From the NCBI GenBank assembly GCA_017163975.1, contig JAFFSR010000280.1, positions 2,232,001 to 2,296,000 of the forward strand: a stretch of 64,000 bases of DNA, given 5' to 3'. This document shows positions 1-9,459 of the stretch, piece after piece (the first letter of the stretch is position 1; each line of letters begins with the position of its first letter). Made by a program: the position numbers and the translations under genes. This stretch comes from Anastatus disparis. Taxonomy: Eukaryota; Arthropoda; Insecta; Hymenoptera; Eupelmidae. The notes beneath the pieces were generated by a model, which was not told the DNA's origin, ran no database searches, and worked only from the letters and a program-made list of their open reading frames with translations.

Positions 1-122
1 ATTAGTTTTAAACAATAAAATAATAACTTATAATAAATAAGTAAATAATCTAATCGAATTGATTTCTAGGATCGTTTAGTGATTCAAGTGTCTTTAATGA
101 ATGCACATTTAATAAAAAACTT

Positions 123-586
123 ATGTACAACCAGCTTCAAATACCTGGACCAATTCAATTGCCTGACAGCGAAAGATCAGCTCCATTGGTTTTTGTAGCT
201 GATGAAATTTTTGGATTAGGACCAAATTTAACGAAGCCTTATTCTAGATCCCTATTAAGGACAGTAGAGGAAAGAATATTTAATTATAGATTAAGTCGGG
301 CAAGGTTCACTATAGAATGTGCATTCGGAATTCTGTGTTCTAAATGGCAAGTTCTGAACAGTGCTCTTGGTCATAAATTAATTACTAGCAAGTATATTAT
401 AAGTGCATGTTTGGCTTTCAAAATTTTTTAATAAGCAACCGAATAAATCATAATTATGATTATAATAATATAATAATATTAGAAAATATAAATCGAAACG
501 TGAGAAACCCTATTTTTATTAGGCAGAATTTAACAGAGTATTTTTTTAATGAAGAAGCGGTCCCTTGGCAACACAATTGCATTTAA
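123..586 (+). pseudogene. PIF/Harbinger (HARBI1-like) transposase, C-terminal fragment
   Basis: This is the C-terminal part of a DDE transposase of the PIF/Harbinger (DDE_Tnp_4) superfamily, a nuclear cut-and-paste enzyme. The translation carries VADEIFGL, matching the block with the second catalytic Asp, then PYSRSLL, and the hallmark IFNYRLSRARFTIECAFGIL with the catalytic Glu followed by KWQVL. Coding continues after the stop near 429 in another frame across a T-run. It ends with a segment reading RNPIFIRQNLTEYF and VPWQ, typical of the family C-terminus, at the TAA at 584-586. The first ATG is probably not the true start: a CAG acceptor-like site lies at about 141 and the N-terminal half with the first Asp is absent. 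One frameshift and 5' truncation make it a pseudogene. Harbinger elements usually also encode a Myb/MADF-like partner, and MADF-like genes lie 1-4 kb away. Confidence 0.8.
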
Positions 587-848
587 TATTAAAATAACAG
601 TCTGATGTAGCAAATATATAAGAAAATGTTAATAATAGGTCTTATATAAAATTTTACACCAAACTTATCAAATAAATAAATTTCCAAGAAAAACGATTTT
701 ATTTTATGCACATAATTGTTATTTATTAATTTTATAAAATAAATAAATAAAATAAAATGTATAAAGTCAAGAAAAAACCATTGTATTTTATGCGTATAAT
801 AATAAAAATTTTTATTTATTTTTTCAAAAATACAGAATTTTTTATTGG
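587..848. other. AT-rich gene-free stretch
   Basis: This stretch is very AT-rich with short A and T runs. I see no coding sequence, terminal repeat or other structure in it. Confidence 0.6.
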
Positions 849-862
849 GTTATTGATCCTTT

Positions 863-1182
863 TTTTTTTAAAAAAAAAGCTAATTATATAAAGGATATTG
901 TCCTCTATATAATTAACTTTTTTCATATAATGATATCAGATAGATTCTAGCCCGGTTCCCGGTTAACACATTACATCAGGCTAGCCCATCTGACACACCA
1001 TACCGAAATCTTTGACTACCGATCGATGGTCAGTCATGTTTGTGAGCAACAATCAACCGATACCCAATGAGATCGGATTTTTCTAAGAGTCGCGCGATAT
1101 TATCAGCACATACACTAATTTTTCTTTTGAAAAAAAGTCAGAGGTACCTGACCAGGATTCCAACCCACGCCACCGCGCTCTC
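863..1182 (-). mobile_element. tRNA-derived SINE, copy 1 (internal deletion in the tRNA head)
   Basis: This copy shares its body with the better copy at 50923-51276, including GGATATTGTCCTCTATAT, CACATTACATCAGGCTAG, TCTGACACACCATACCGAAA and GTCAGAGGTACCTG. On the minus strand the head should hold the pol III A and B boxes. About 40 bases between the B box and the 5' end are missing, apparently by recombination between short CCACC repeats, so this copy cannot have an intact internal promoter. It is flanked by an imperfect 14-bp duplication (849-862 and 1183-1196, 12 of 14 identical), consistent with LINE-assisted insertion. Confidence 0.7.
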
Positions 1183-1196
1183 GTTGTTAATCCTTT

Positions 1197-1414
1197 GATG
1201 CTCACAATTTTTTAATTTTATTATTTTTTTTCAACATCATTTATTTTTAAATTTTAAAATATATAACAAACATTTTATCGCTTAATTATTTACAATGTCC
1301 AATTAAAAGCTAAAGAATTTTCCTCATTTTCTTTTCTAATAAATGCATAGTCAATAAAATAAGTACAGAATAATAATCAATTATTTTTCTTGATCACTTA
1401 AGTTACTTATTGAA
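1197..1414. other. AT-rich spacer
   Basis: AT-rich sequence with no recognisable coding or repeat structure, between the SINE and the decayed MADF fragment. Confidence 0.5.
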
Positions 1415-1627
1415 AATTTTTTTAATTATTGCCATAAATGCATTGACAACTTTCATCTTTCTGTTATCGCTTTTAGGTTTATTAGATACATTATTAAGTG
1501 ACTTATTTTCTTTTTCTACAGAAACTTACATTGCTGCTTTGATGTTGATGATGAGTTTAATCCTTCTGTTGAATTTTCTAAGTTTTCAGTGGAAACCACA
1601 TCATACAATTCCCAAATATTTTTGTCT
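1415..1627 (-). pseudogene. Decayed 3' fragment of a MADF-like gene
   Basis: Read on the minus strand, this stretch parallels the 3' half of the MADF gene at 4283-4575. The shared blocks in order are TGGGAATTGTAT, GAAAATTTAGAAAATTC-like sequence, AATTCATCAACATCAAA-like sequence, AATGTATCTAATAA and GTCAATGCATTTATGGCAATAA. Stops and indels are scattered through it, so it is a relic. An 80-codon hydrophobic frame on the plus strand over the same bases is a shadow of this homology, not a membrane protein. Confidence 0.6.
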
Positions 1628-2039
1628 TTTCGTTTCAAGAATCATTACTTAATAATCACTTAAGTGATTTAATCATTTCTAAATTCATGATTGATTATTG
1701 ATTATTATTCTATACTTTGAGTATAGTTTGAATTTGAGCAATTAAAAATATGACAACTTTACTATCTTACAAAATTAAATAACCTTTTTATTTGAAATCG
1801 ATCATTAATAAGATAAAAATTCAGAATTCTTTTTTATTTACACTTGCGTGATAATTATTCAGAGCATCTTTTATTAATTTAAATAATTTTTTAAAGTTTA
1901 AATTATAATCATTGCATATTAATAATATTGTAATTTTTTTTCTGATTTTAATAAATAAATAATCATAATATTTAGTGTGTTCATGCATATGGTCATTCGT
2001 AATTAATTATAGAATTTACTCTAAGCAACATAAAGAACA
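1628..2039. other. AT-rich spacer
   Basis: No coding, repeat or RNA signal that I can support. TAA and TTA runs dominate. Confidence 0.5.
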
Positions 2040-3696
2040 ATAATTTAGTCAAGTCTTACCCATATTTTGTGATATTTGGGTTTGAATATTACGTGCAGGA
2101 TTTGGTGAATGTGAAGGTACATTTTGTCCTGGTTATCCCGACTCCATTTGCACTGGTCCCATAGGTCCACTTTGTTGTGGTGGTTGAGTTTGTTATACAT
2201 CAGTTATTAACTTATATGGCCTATTTTACTCAATAACTTCAATGTTAATAGAAATTTGTGGAGGTGGAGTAGCAACGTAACCCTGTAATAACTTCATTAA
2301 TTTTATTAGTTTCTGTTCCAGTCTTTGACATTTTAAAAGTTTTACTGCTTGTAGTATTAACAACGTCCTTGAATGTTAAAGGTGTGTTATCTTTGTCATT
2401 AAATGTATCACTAATGACCCCTATTTAAAATAATGACGTATTTTCATGACGTCATTAAATGACGTCATTGAATAACGTCATTGTATGACGTCTTTTGGTG
2501 TGTCAGGAATTGGGACGGAAAATGACGTCATTTTTGCAATACTAATAACGTCATTTCATTACTATTTTCTGCCCCATATAAGGCCAGAATGATCTCAGCT
2601 TAATCGCAAATGCTCTTCGTTTTTCGAAGAGTTGACATAATTCATGAAAAATTACGTTTTTTCCCTAAATTTGGAGAAAATGACGTCTGTGAAAGACTTC
2701 TTTAGTCGTGTCTTAAATTGGAATAAGACAAGACGTCATTTTTTCAATGGTTAGAAAAGCTATTTAACAAATGACATCTTTTTATAATTTCAAATACGTC
2801 ATTTGTTAAATAGCTTTTCTAAACATTGGAAAAATGACGTCTTTTTTTGTTCCAATCTAAGACACGACCAAAGACGTCTTAGAAAGACGTCATTATTTTC
2901 AACAGGGCTGAACTCAAACAAAAAATGATGTCATTTTCAATACATAAATGACGTTATTCCGTATGGCAAGAATGGGGGCAGAAAAAAACGTTTTGAAATG
3001 ACGTCATTTTCCGTCCTACTTCCTGACACGCCAAATGACGTATTATTACTGAATTAAAACGAAAAATGACGTCATTTTTAATACATAAATGACGTTATGA
3101 AATGACGTCATTCTGTATGGCAAGAATGGAGCAGAAAACAGTAATGAAATGACGTTATTAGTATTGCAAAAATGACGTCATTTTCCATCCCAATGCCTGA
3201 CACGTCAAAAGACGTCATACAATGATGTTATTTAATGACGTCATAAAAATACGTCATTATTTTCAATAGGGAGTACATCGTCATTTTGTTCGCCAGACTT
3301 TTCATTATTTTTTATGTGAAGAATGAGATAGTGTAGTTCATTAAATAAATAAGTTGTGTTTGCAGGATCAGCATTGACGAAATATTTCCTTATGTTTTCC
3401 TAGCGTTTTTTTATGTCGTTCCCTGAAAGTAAAAATTCATAAGTTTTATAATCTATATTAAATTTTGATATTGATTACAGTAAATAATGAAATTATGTAT
3501 ATGAAAAAAAAAATTCTTACAGGTGAATTGTTTATTGAACTGTGAGTTTATATTTTTAGCTACATCTTCAAAAGCATCTTTTCTAGATGCTTTCTTTGTA
3601 ATAATTTTTACAAGTTTTATCATATAAACATAAATGATTTTCAACAGAAACAGCTATCTGTTTGCTAACCGTATTTTCTTGTACAAGACTTGACAT
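2040..3696 (-). pseudogene. MADF-like gene with proline-rich tail, split by a MITE
   Basis: The reading frame starts at an ATG at 3696 and shows VENHLCLYDKTCKNYYK, then after a frameshift KKASRKDAFEDVAKNINSQF. This is the shape of an N-terminal MADF/Myb-SANT-like DNA-binding domain (short acidic or basic helix, LYD, Y..K, AFE.VA). A good donor (T|GTAAGAA at 3521/3520) and acceptor (TTTCAG ending at 3423) would join exons in phase 1 to a Trp codon. The second exon reads WNDIKKR, stop, ENIRKYFVNADPANTTYLF, and is then interrupted by the MITE at 2419-3271. Beyond the MITE coding resumes (VISDTFNDKDNTPL), shifts frame again and ends in a Pro/Gln-rich tail (PPQQSGPMGPVQMESG) with further stops near 2045. 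It lies head to head with the intact MADF gene at 3892. The DNA-binding family is inferred from domain shape, not from a search. Confidence 0.6.
2419..3271. mobile_element. Palindromic MITE packed with TGACGTCA octamers
   Basis: The element begins CCCTATTT and ends AATAGGG. The two halves are long imperfect inverted repeats of one another meeting near 2785, so the single strand could fold into a hairpin of more than 400 bp. Eight perfect TGACGTCA octamers and many GACGTC or ACGTCA variants are spread along it, for example near 2447, 2459, 2522, 2999, 3066, 3102, 3172 and 3235. TGACGTCA is the consensus binding site for CREB/ATF bZIP factors. There is no open reading frame and no clear target duplication. 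It sits inside exon 2 of a MADF-like pseudogene. Confidence 0.75.
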
Positions 3697-3891
3697 CTTA
3701 TGGAAAATATAATTTACTTTTAATCTGAAACAACCTATTTTAATGATATATATACTTCAATTAGCGCGTTATTTTACGTAAACAAGGTTATAATATATCA
3801 GCTGATTATTAAAAATCAATAAGTAACATAATAACCGTTTTTTGTTTATAAATAAGAGCAGCCTAAAAATAAAGTTTGAGAAATTTGAAAG

Positions 3892-4629
3892 ATGTCTGAA
3901 AATAATAATTTTGAAGAAAATTCATCTGCAATTGATGAATTAATAATAGAAATGATAAGGGTTGATAAGTTTTTTTATGACAAATCGGATGAAGCATATC
4001 ATTCACAATTTAGAGGAGAAAGGCTAAGAAGTTTGGAAGCTGTTTCGCAGGCTATATTCCAAATATATGATGTTAATCTTGATGGTAAATTTTACATACA
4101 TTTTTTTTTGTGAATTGATAATAACTTTTTTTTAAAAAGAAAAAAAGATAAAGTTTATTCTCATATTTTAGAGCAATATATTGAAAAAAGGTGGCAGCGA
4201 TTGGTTAAAAAATTCAAAGATGAACATAGAAAAGTTCAAAGTTATACAAAGTCTGGCTCGAAACGTGAAGAGAAAAAGATCTGGGAATTGTATAATGCGA
4301 TGATGTGGCTGTTCCCATACATTGAACATATTCAACAATTATCAACTGACGATTTTGAAAATTTAATAGAAGAATTAAATTCATCAACATCAAATTCAAT
4401 TAGCAGCGAAAGATTTTGTAGGAAAAGAAAAGCCGATGATTCTTCAGCTATGATTGAAAAGAAAATAGATATAAATTTAGAAATGATTAAGTCATTAAAT
4501 AATCTATCTAATGATCCTAATAGTGATCAAAGTAAAATTAAAGCTGTAAATGCATTTATGGAAATAACTAAAATAGGATTTGATCAAGTTCCTGCTGAAC
4601 TGAAATATAGATGTTCAAGAAATTATTGA
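3892..4629 (+). CDS. MADF-domain-like DNA-binding protein (two exons)
   Basis: Exon 1 runs from the ATG at 3892 to 4084 and ends at a G|GTAAAT donor. Exon 2 starts at 4172 after TATTTTAG and runs to TGA at 4627-4629. The phase-1 join makes a GAG codon and keeps the frame, giving about 216 residues. Residues about 12-110 look like a MADF/Myb-SANT-like domain: LIIEMIRVDKFFYDKSDEAY, then after the join EKRWQRLVKKFKDEHRK, SGSKREEKKIWELYNAMMWL and FPYI. The C-terminal part is Asn/Ser-rich with a KRK basic cluster (FCRKRKADD). Such proteins bind DNA in the nucleus; in Harbinger transposons a related small protein helps the transposase bind. No stop or frameshift is visible, so it may still be functional. 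It could be a domesticated host gene or the accessory ORF of a Harbinger element whose transposase remnant is at 123-586. Confidence 0.65.
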
Positions 4630-5289
4630 TTTTATCACTCAATTCAAAGATTCAATTGATAATAAATAAATAAATCGTATACAAATATGCAAATAAACAT
4701 TTAACTATTTTTTATCCTTAAAATTTTGTAAATCTATCAAATGTGTTTTGAAAAAATCAAATAAAAATTAAATTTAATAAATATATTTTTTCAATTATTT
4801 ATTACTATATATGACAAACTTTCATTTTTTTAAAATAAATATAAATATAGTAATATGAATTTTTTAAATAAATTGATATTTATTATTATTATTCATTATT
4901 TTTTTTATTACTACCCTAGTAAAAAAAAGAAAAAAAAAAGAAAAAAAAAGTGAAAGAAATTATAACAATTGGAGAGAAATCAAAACAGATTAAGACAAAC
5001 TGAAACAAACTAAAACTTTCATAATATAGCTGATTGCTTTTTTCGCCAGTTAGAAAATGAAACATTCCGAAAATTTGTAAGAATTTAAAAAAGAAAATGA
5101 AACATACCAATTGTTTTGTCCAAATTCTCACAAGAATTTTCGGTATGTTTCATTTTCTTTTAGAAATATTTATTTACTTTCATAAACTTTTTCCATGTTT
5201 AAAAAATTGTGCTTAATTTTGCTGCTTAAAAATTTTATGATTTAATTAACAGAAATAAAAATTAATTTAATATATGACATCTGGTCTAT

Positions 5290-5328
<39 letters not shown>

Positions 5329-5432
5329 CTTTTACTTTCTTTTTTTTTCTTATATGTGAATTTTCAATTCAGTTTGTGCACCAGTTTGTGGGTTATAATA
5401 AAGAACATTTTATAGAATAAAATAATAAAATA
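4630..5432. other. AT-rich region with a short inverted repeat and an (AT)n tract
   Basis: No gene is visible. There is a short inverted repeat with arms about 5054-5092 and 5121-5156 containing GAAACATACCGAAAATT and its complement. A purine run lies at 4920-4950, and a perfect (AT)n microsatellite at about 5292-5324. Confidence 0.6.
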
Positions 5433-6015
5433 ATGAATACGCTAAAAATAAAACGCATCTTTGACTCGCGACGCTTTAATGAAGAAATATTAAATGAAAG
5501 AATATCATTCAATCTGAAATACATTATAAAAAATGATAGCCGCCGTGTTGTACCAGTTTCGTTAAGAAATAGTGAAATTGACATGGGAGACGGATATTTT
5601 ATAAACTTTTGTTTTTGGTTCGCTAAGAATAATCAAGGATTATTTCAGATTTATGAAGATACATTCGATCATAAAATAATTTTAAAAAGGATTTGTGACC
5701 AAAAAATTATTATTGGCGGTGAGGAATGTGGCATTATAGGTACATTAGAAGATGACAATGGAATAACAAATAATAAAATGGTTAATGTATGAAGCAAATA
5801 TCAAAGTACCATTTATCGCAGTTTGGCCAGCAACGGATAATATTATTAATGTGCCATTTAAATATCTTATGATATCATTAAGAGAACATCGCAAATCAAC
5901 ACCGCATGTGATTTCAACAGCGGAAGTTATAAACGAATGGAACACAGCATGCATTGCAAGCAGATGCAAATGGGATTTAATTAAAAAACAGCTGGAGAAA
6001 TATATGTCTTTATAA
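5433..6015 (+). CDS. Unassigned gene, two overlapping frames (possible split gene)
   Basis: The first frame (5433-5792, 119 codons) begins MNTLKIKRIFDSRRF and has mixed, protein-like composition with GDGYFINFCFWFAKN in the middle. The second (about 5785-6015, 76 codons) contains VPFIAVWPATDNI and ends WDLIKKQLEKYMSL. They are in different frames. A strong donor-like site (GGCG|GTGAGG near 5719) and an acceptor-like ATTATAG near 5738 suggest either a short intron or a frameshift, but I cannot choose. The amino-acid balance is much better than the random AT-rich frames nearby, so I believe it is or was coding. I do not recognise a family. The minus-strand frame over 5745-5969 is a shadow. Confidence 0.4.
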
Positions 6016-6061
6016 ATATGTTTTAAATAAATATTAAAAAATCATATAATCTTTACTTTTG

Positions 6062-6511
6062 CTATTCTTTGTTATCCTTTCCAATACTACAATCATTTTC
6101 ATCGCCATTGTCCTTAACTGATGCATCACCATTATCAGCATCTGTGAATTATTTTAATTATTATAATCATTTTTACAAATATCATTTTAAGAAAATTTTA
6201 TTATTTCATGAAAAATATATAAGTAAAGTTATTTGGACCATCGATATATCATTTTTTATTATCAAATGATTATATAACAGGATTTATCATGTATGTAAAT
6301 AAAATACAAATTTATCGATCAAATAGTTCGATTGATAAATTAAAAATAAAATTTAATTAACAATCAAAAATTATCACCAAAGAAAAAATAGAAATGTGAT
6401 GCTTTACCATCAGCGTTATAATCATCGGAGCCAGTATTTGATTCATTGACATCACTGGCATCAAGATTATTTTCATCATCTTCTTCTGCTTCATCTTCAT
6501 CACCTCTGCGC
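6062..6511 (-). CDS. Two acidic 3' exons of a micro-exon gene
   Basis: On the minus strand a 104-nt exon (6511-6408) lies between TACATAG and GGTAAAGC. It encodes an acidic stretch (RRGDEDEAEEDDENNLDAS and on to SDDYNADG). It joins in phase 1 to a terminal exon (6141-6062) after AATTCACAG, which encodes DADNGDASVKDNGDENDCS and ends at TAG. The join restores a Gly/Asp codon without breaking the frame, which supports the splice model. The protein segment is low-complexity Asp/Glu/Asn; no domain is recognisable. Upstream exon-like units are duplicated at about 6594-6735 and 7593-7745. The phase-1, G|AT-start exon style resembles the micro-exon array at 38.4-41.0 kb. The 5' part of the gene is not identified. 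Confidence 0.4.
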
Positions 6512-6593
6512 CTATGTACCAACATCAAACAAACGTTAAATTCGCCTTGATTTACAAATTTTTTACAGGCGAGATGGTAAATTCCTTAATAGT

Positions 6594-7745
6594 AAATCAA
6601 GTACTTTAATTTATAAATTCTATATATTTTTAAGCGGCATCAATATTAATATATAATAATAACTTATACAAACCATTCAAAACAGTTCGTTTTTAGTCAA
6701 CTTTGTTCTTACTTGTCAAATCTCAACAATTCTATGGCTTGCAAAGTAAGGTTAGTAGAATGACATCAACATCAATTAAGCTTTTAGAAAGACTTACTAG
6801 GAGAGTATCACATCTCCGGATCACGGATTTTGCTCTAACTTTGAGATAGGTTTTCAGATGTCAAAATATGGAAAAAGCCAGAGTTATAGACCCCAACGCT
6901 CAATATTTCTCTAGTTGCAGGCAATTAAAGAAAATCATTAAAAAAGTTACTAGATTTTTAAACGCTTATAATTCTTTAGCATTAATAGCTAGACGCTTGT
7001 AACTGTTTTTAAATGAAAGCTACGTTCAAATCCTTTCGAAAAAGCACCTACAGCATATCAAAATATTATTTTTTCCCAAAGTTACAGCGTTATAAGAATT
7101 TGAGCTGAATTTCCTTTTAAAAATATTAATTAATGATAAATGTTAAAATGTAGTACAATTTTCATAACGCTGTAACTTTGGAAAAAAATAATATTTTGAT
7201 ATGCAACAGGTGCTTTTTCGAAAGGATTTGAACGTAGCTTTCATTTAAAAACAGTTACAAGCGTCTAGCTATTAATGCTAAAGAATTATAAGCGTTTAAA
7301 AATCTAGTAACTTTTTTAATGATTTTCTTTAATTGCCTGCAACTAGAGAAATATTGAGCGTTGGGGTCTATAACTCTGGCTTTTTCCATATTTTGACATC
7401 TGAAAACCTATCTCAAAGTTAGAGCAAAATCCGTGATCCGGAGATGTGATACTCTCCTAGTTAGTGAAGCTTTTAGCCAAGATACCTGGACAATGTAACT
7501 ATGTACTTCATATAATTTTGGTACATCTAAAGTTTATAAGAATCAAATAAAATTAAGAGTTCTACGCTTTTTCTCTTTCTAATAAGAATGATAATTAAAG
7601 TACTTTAATTTATGAATTTTATAAATATTAAAGCAGCAATAATGTTGATATAAAACAATATCTTATACATACCATTTAAATCAGACTCGTTGGTTGCCTT
7701 CTTTTTTCTTTTGAAAATTCAAGAGCTTGCAGAATTAGATCATTA
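6594..7745 (-). repeat. Tandem duplicate exon/intron units separated by a MITE
   Basis: Two units of about 150 bp (6594-6735 and 7593-7745) share, on the plus strand, GTACTTTAATTTATAAATT, a TTTTAAGC/GGC block, CTTATACA(A/T)ACCATT and a GA(G/C)TCGTT/AGTTCGTT block. Read on the minus strand, each looks like a small exon ending near AAATG|GTATGTATAAG (first unit GTTTGTATAAG). The second unit could encode KKATNESDLNG before its donor. The palindromic MITE at 6797-7460 lies between them. Confidence 0.5.
6797..7460. mobile_element. Palindromic MITE, TNA family, copy 1
   Basis: This is a 664-bp near-perfect inverted repeat beginning CTAGGAGAGTATCACATC and ending with its complement; the arms are about 330 bp each and meet near 7125. 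It is flanked by TTA at 6794-6796 and 7461-7463. Related copies lie at 39382-40075 and 45634-46317, with the same ends (C-N-AGGAGAG) and internal phrases such as AACGCT next to GGTC. It has no coding capacity. A 3-bp TNA target duplication is typical of PIF/Harbinger-mobilised MITEs. Confidence 0.85.
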
Positions 7746-7989
7746 GAATTATATCAATATCAAATATTAATTGATATTATAGATATTCAAGTACTTTTCT
7801 TTTAAAATTTTTGAGTTTTTAGCTTATCTAGACTAGACTAGATACGATAATCATAAGCAATTATCAATATTTCTGGTAATATCAATTTTAAATAATTTAT
7901 AGCTCGGCTTTCACGAGTTATATTAAACAAGATTTATAATAAATTTTAATTAATATAATAGATATTACCAGTATTACTTAAGTATTTAA

Positions 7990-8911
7990 CGGGATGTCGG
8001 AGCTGCAGCAATCAAGTTTTGCTTTTTTTATTTTATTAATATATTTTTAAATTCATAAATTAAACAAATATAATGACTTGTCCGCACTAAAGCTATGTTA
8101 ATGCAATAATTTTTGTTAAAATAAAAAATCATTTGGACTTGTTGTTTTTTTATGAGCTTGGATTGGAAATTAGATATCAAGCTCAACAAACCTAACCTTA
8201 AGGTAGTACTATCGTTAAGGGATTGACGGTTCAGAAAAATCTGAGATTGGGCACATAAGTAGATTTTAATTAAAATAAAGCACAGTTAAATTTTGGTTAA
8301 CTTTCAGAGCACGAGAAAAAAATTATAAGCATTTTAATTTTCATCTTTTAACACGCGCTTTATATCTATATATAGTGTATATATAGTTATACATGGGCAT
8401 GTATTGAGTCTCAGGTGTTTATATCGTTTCAAACTCGATACTGAAAAATTTATTCTTTAGTTCTTTAATTAGTTACGTGTTAAATTTGATGAAATTTTGG
8501 ACCATCAGTAGCTTATAATCAAAAGTTGAAAAAGAATTTCAGTGTGGTTACCATAAGAGCACGTGTTAAAAGTGTGAAAATTAAAATGTTTGTCATTTTT
8601 CTCTCATGCTCCAAAAGTTTACCAAAATTTAACTACATCTTATTTGAACTTATATCTACTTATATACCCGATTTCATATTTTTCTAAACCGTCAATCCCT
8701 TAACGATAGTACTACCTTAAAATACGATACATTGAAAGTTTTTGTTATAACTTATTATGTATAGTATTTTGGTGGATTTCTTGAGTTGTCCGCACTAGAG
8801 TTTAATCTTACAAATTTTTTCTTTATAGTAAAAAAACTCGATTAAACGCATCGTTTATTCACAAGTTAGGATTGGAAATATTATTAGAAGGTGGGCAGCT
8901 TCGTCATGTTC
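7990..8911 (+). mobile_element. TTAA-flanked element Y, copy 1 (hosts a nested MITE)
   Basis: The element starts CGGGATGTCGGAGCTGC after TTAA (7986-7989) and ends CGTCATGTTC before TTAA (8912-8915). It contains two GTTGTCCGCACT-like/GACTTGTCCGCACTAAAG blocks. Without the nested MITE at 8202-8716 it is about 400 bp and matches 38683-39090 and, reversed, 41967-42274. It is non-coding. TTAA duplication suggests mobilisation by a piggyBac-like or other TTAA-specific transposase. Confidence 0.75.
8202..8716. mobile_element. MITE Z inserted in element Y, TTAA target duplication
   Basis: This 515-bp element begins GGTAGTACTATCGTTAAGGG and ends with the complement. Its inverted arms are about 140-160 bp, and TTAA flanks it at 8198-8201 and 8717-8720. 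The uninterrupted sequence CCTAACCT(C)AAAATACG in the sister copy at 38.88 kb confirms the insertion point. GGTAGTNC-type ends recur at 26903 and 35712. Confidence 0.85.
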
Positions 8912-9157
8912 TTAAACACACTTTGATCATGAGACAATGATTTGAGAACAAATGAAAATGGCGTCGGTAAATTAAAATTTTAACAATCAACATAAGCATA
9001 GATATAAAAGTTATGTAGATGCGATGCTTATATTATATATCGAACTCTTCAAAGGGCACAAAATAATAAAGATGACAAACTTTACGATATAGTTGGACAG
9101 GGTAAGGGGTAGGGGTACGGGGTCGTGGTCGGGTGACCATGGAAACTCTCCCTTATA

Positions 9158-9456
9158 GAAGACTGATTCAATTCTGCTGTACGCTTGCGTGCTTATTCCC
9201 ATCTCATAATCGCACTTAACTTTTGTCATTCTTATATAATTCTGGGGTAAGGTGCTGCTGCAAGTTTCTTACGGAAGACTGATTCAATTTTGCTATACGT
9301 TTGCGTGCTTATTCCCATCTCATAATCGCACTTAACTTTTGTCATTTTTATATAATTCTGGGATAAGGTGCTGCTGCAAGTTTCTTATGTAAGACTGATT
9401 CGATTCTGCTGTACGCTTGCGTGCTTATTCCCATCTCATAATCGCACGTTTCAATT
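9158..9456 (-). repeat. 116-bp tandem repeat, about 2.6 units
   Basis: The phrase AAGACTGATTC recurs at 9159, 9275 and 9391 with an exact 116-bp spacing. The units share GCTTGCGTGCTTATTCCCA and CTCATAATCGCAC. On the minus strand each unit can be read as CDYEMGISTQAYSRIESV, with an open frame continuing in the last unit (KKLAAAPYPRI), so the repeat may come from a coding exon. I do not recognise the protein. Confidence 0.75.
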
Positions 9457-9459
9457 GAC

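Noticed and set aside
1410..1652. 80-codon hydrophobic plus-strand frame resembling a membrane protein
   Set aside because: It is antisense to a decayed copy of the MADF gene 3' end; the homology is on the minus strand.
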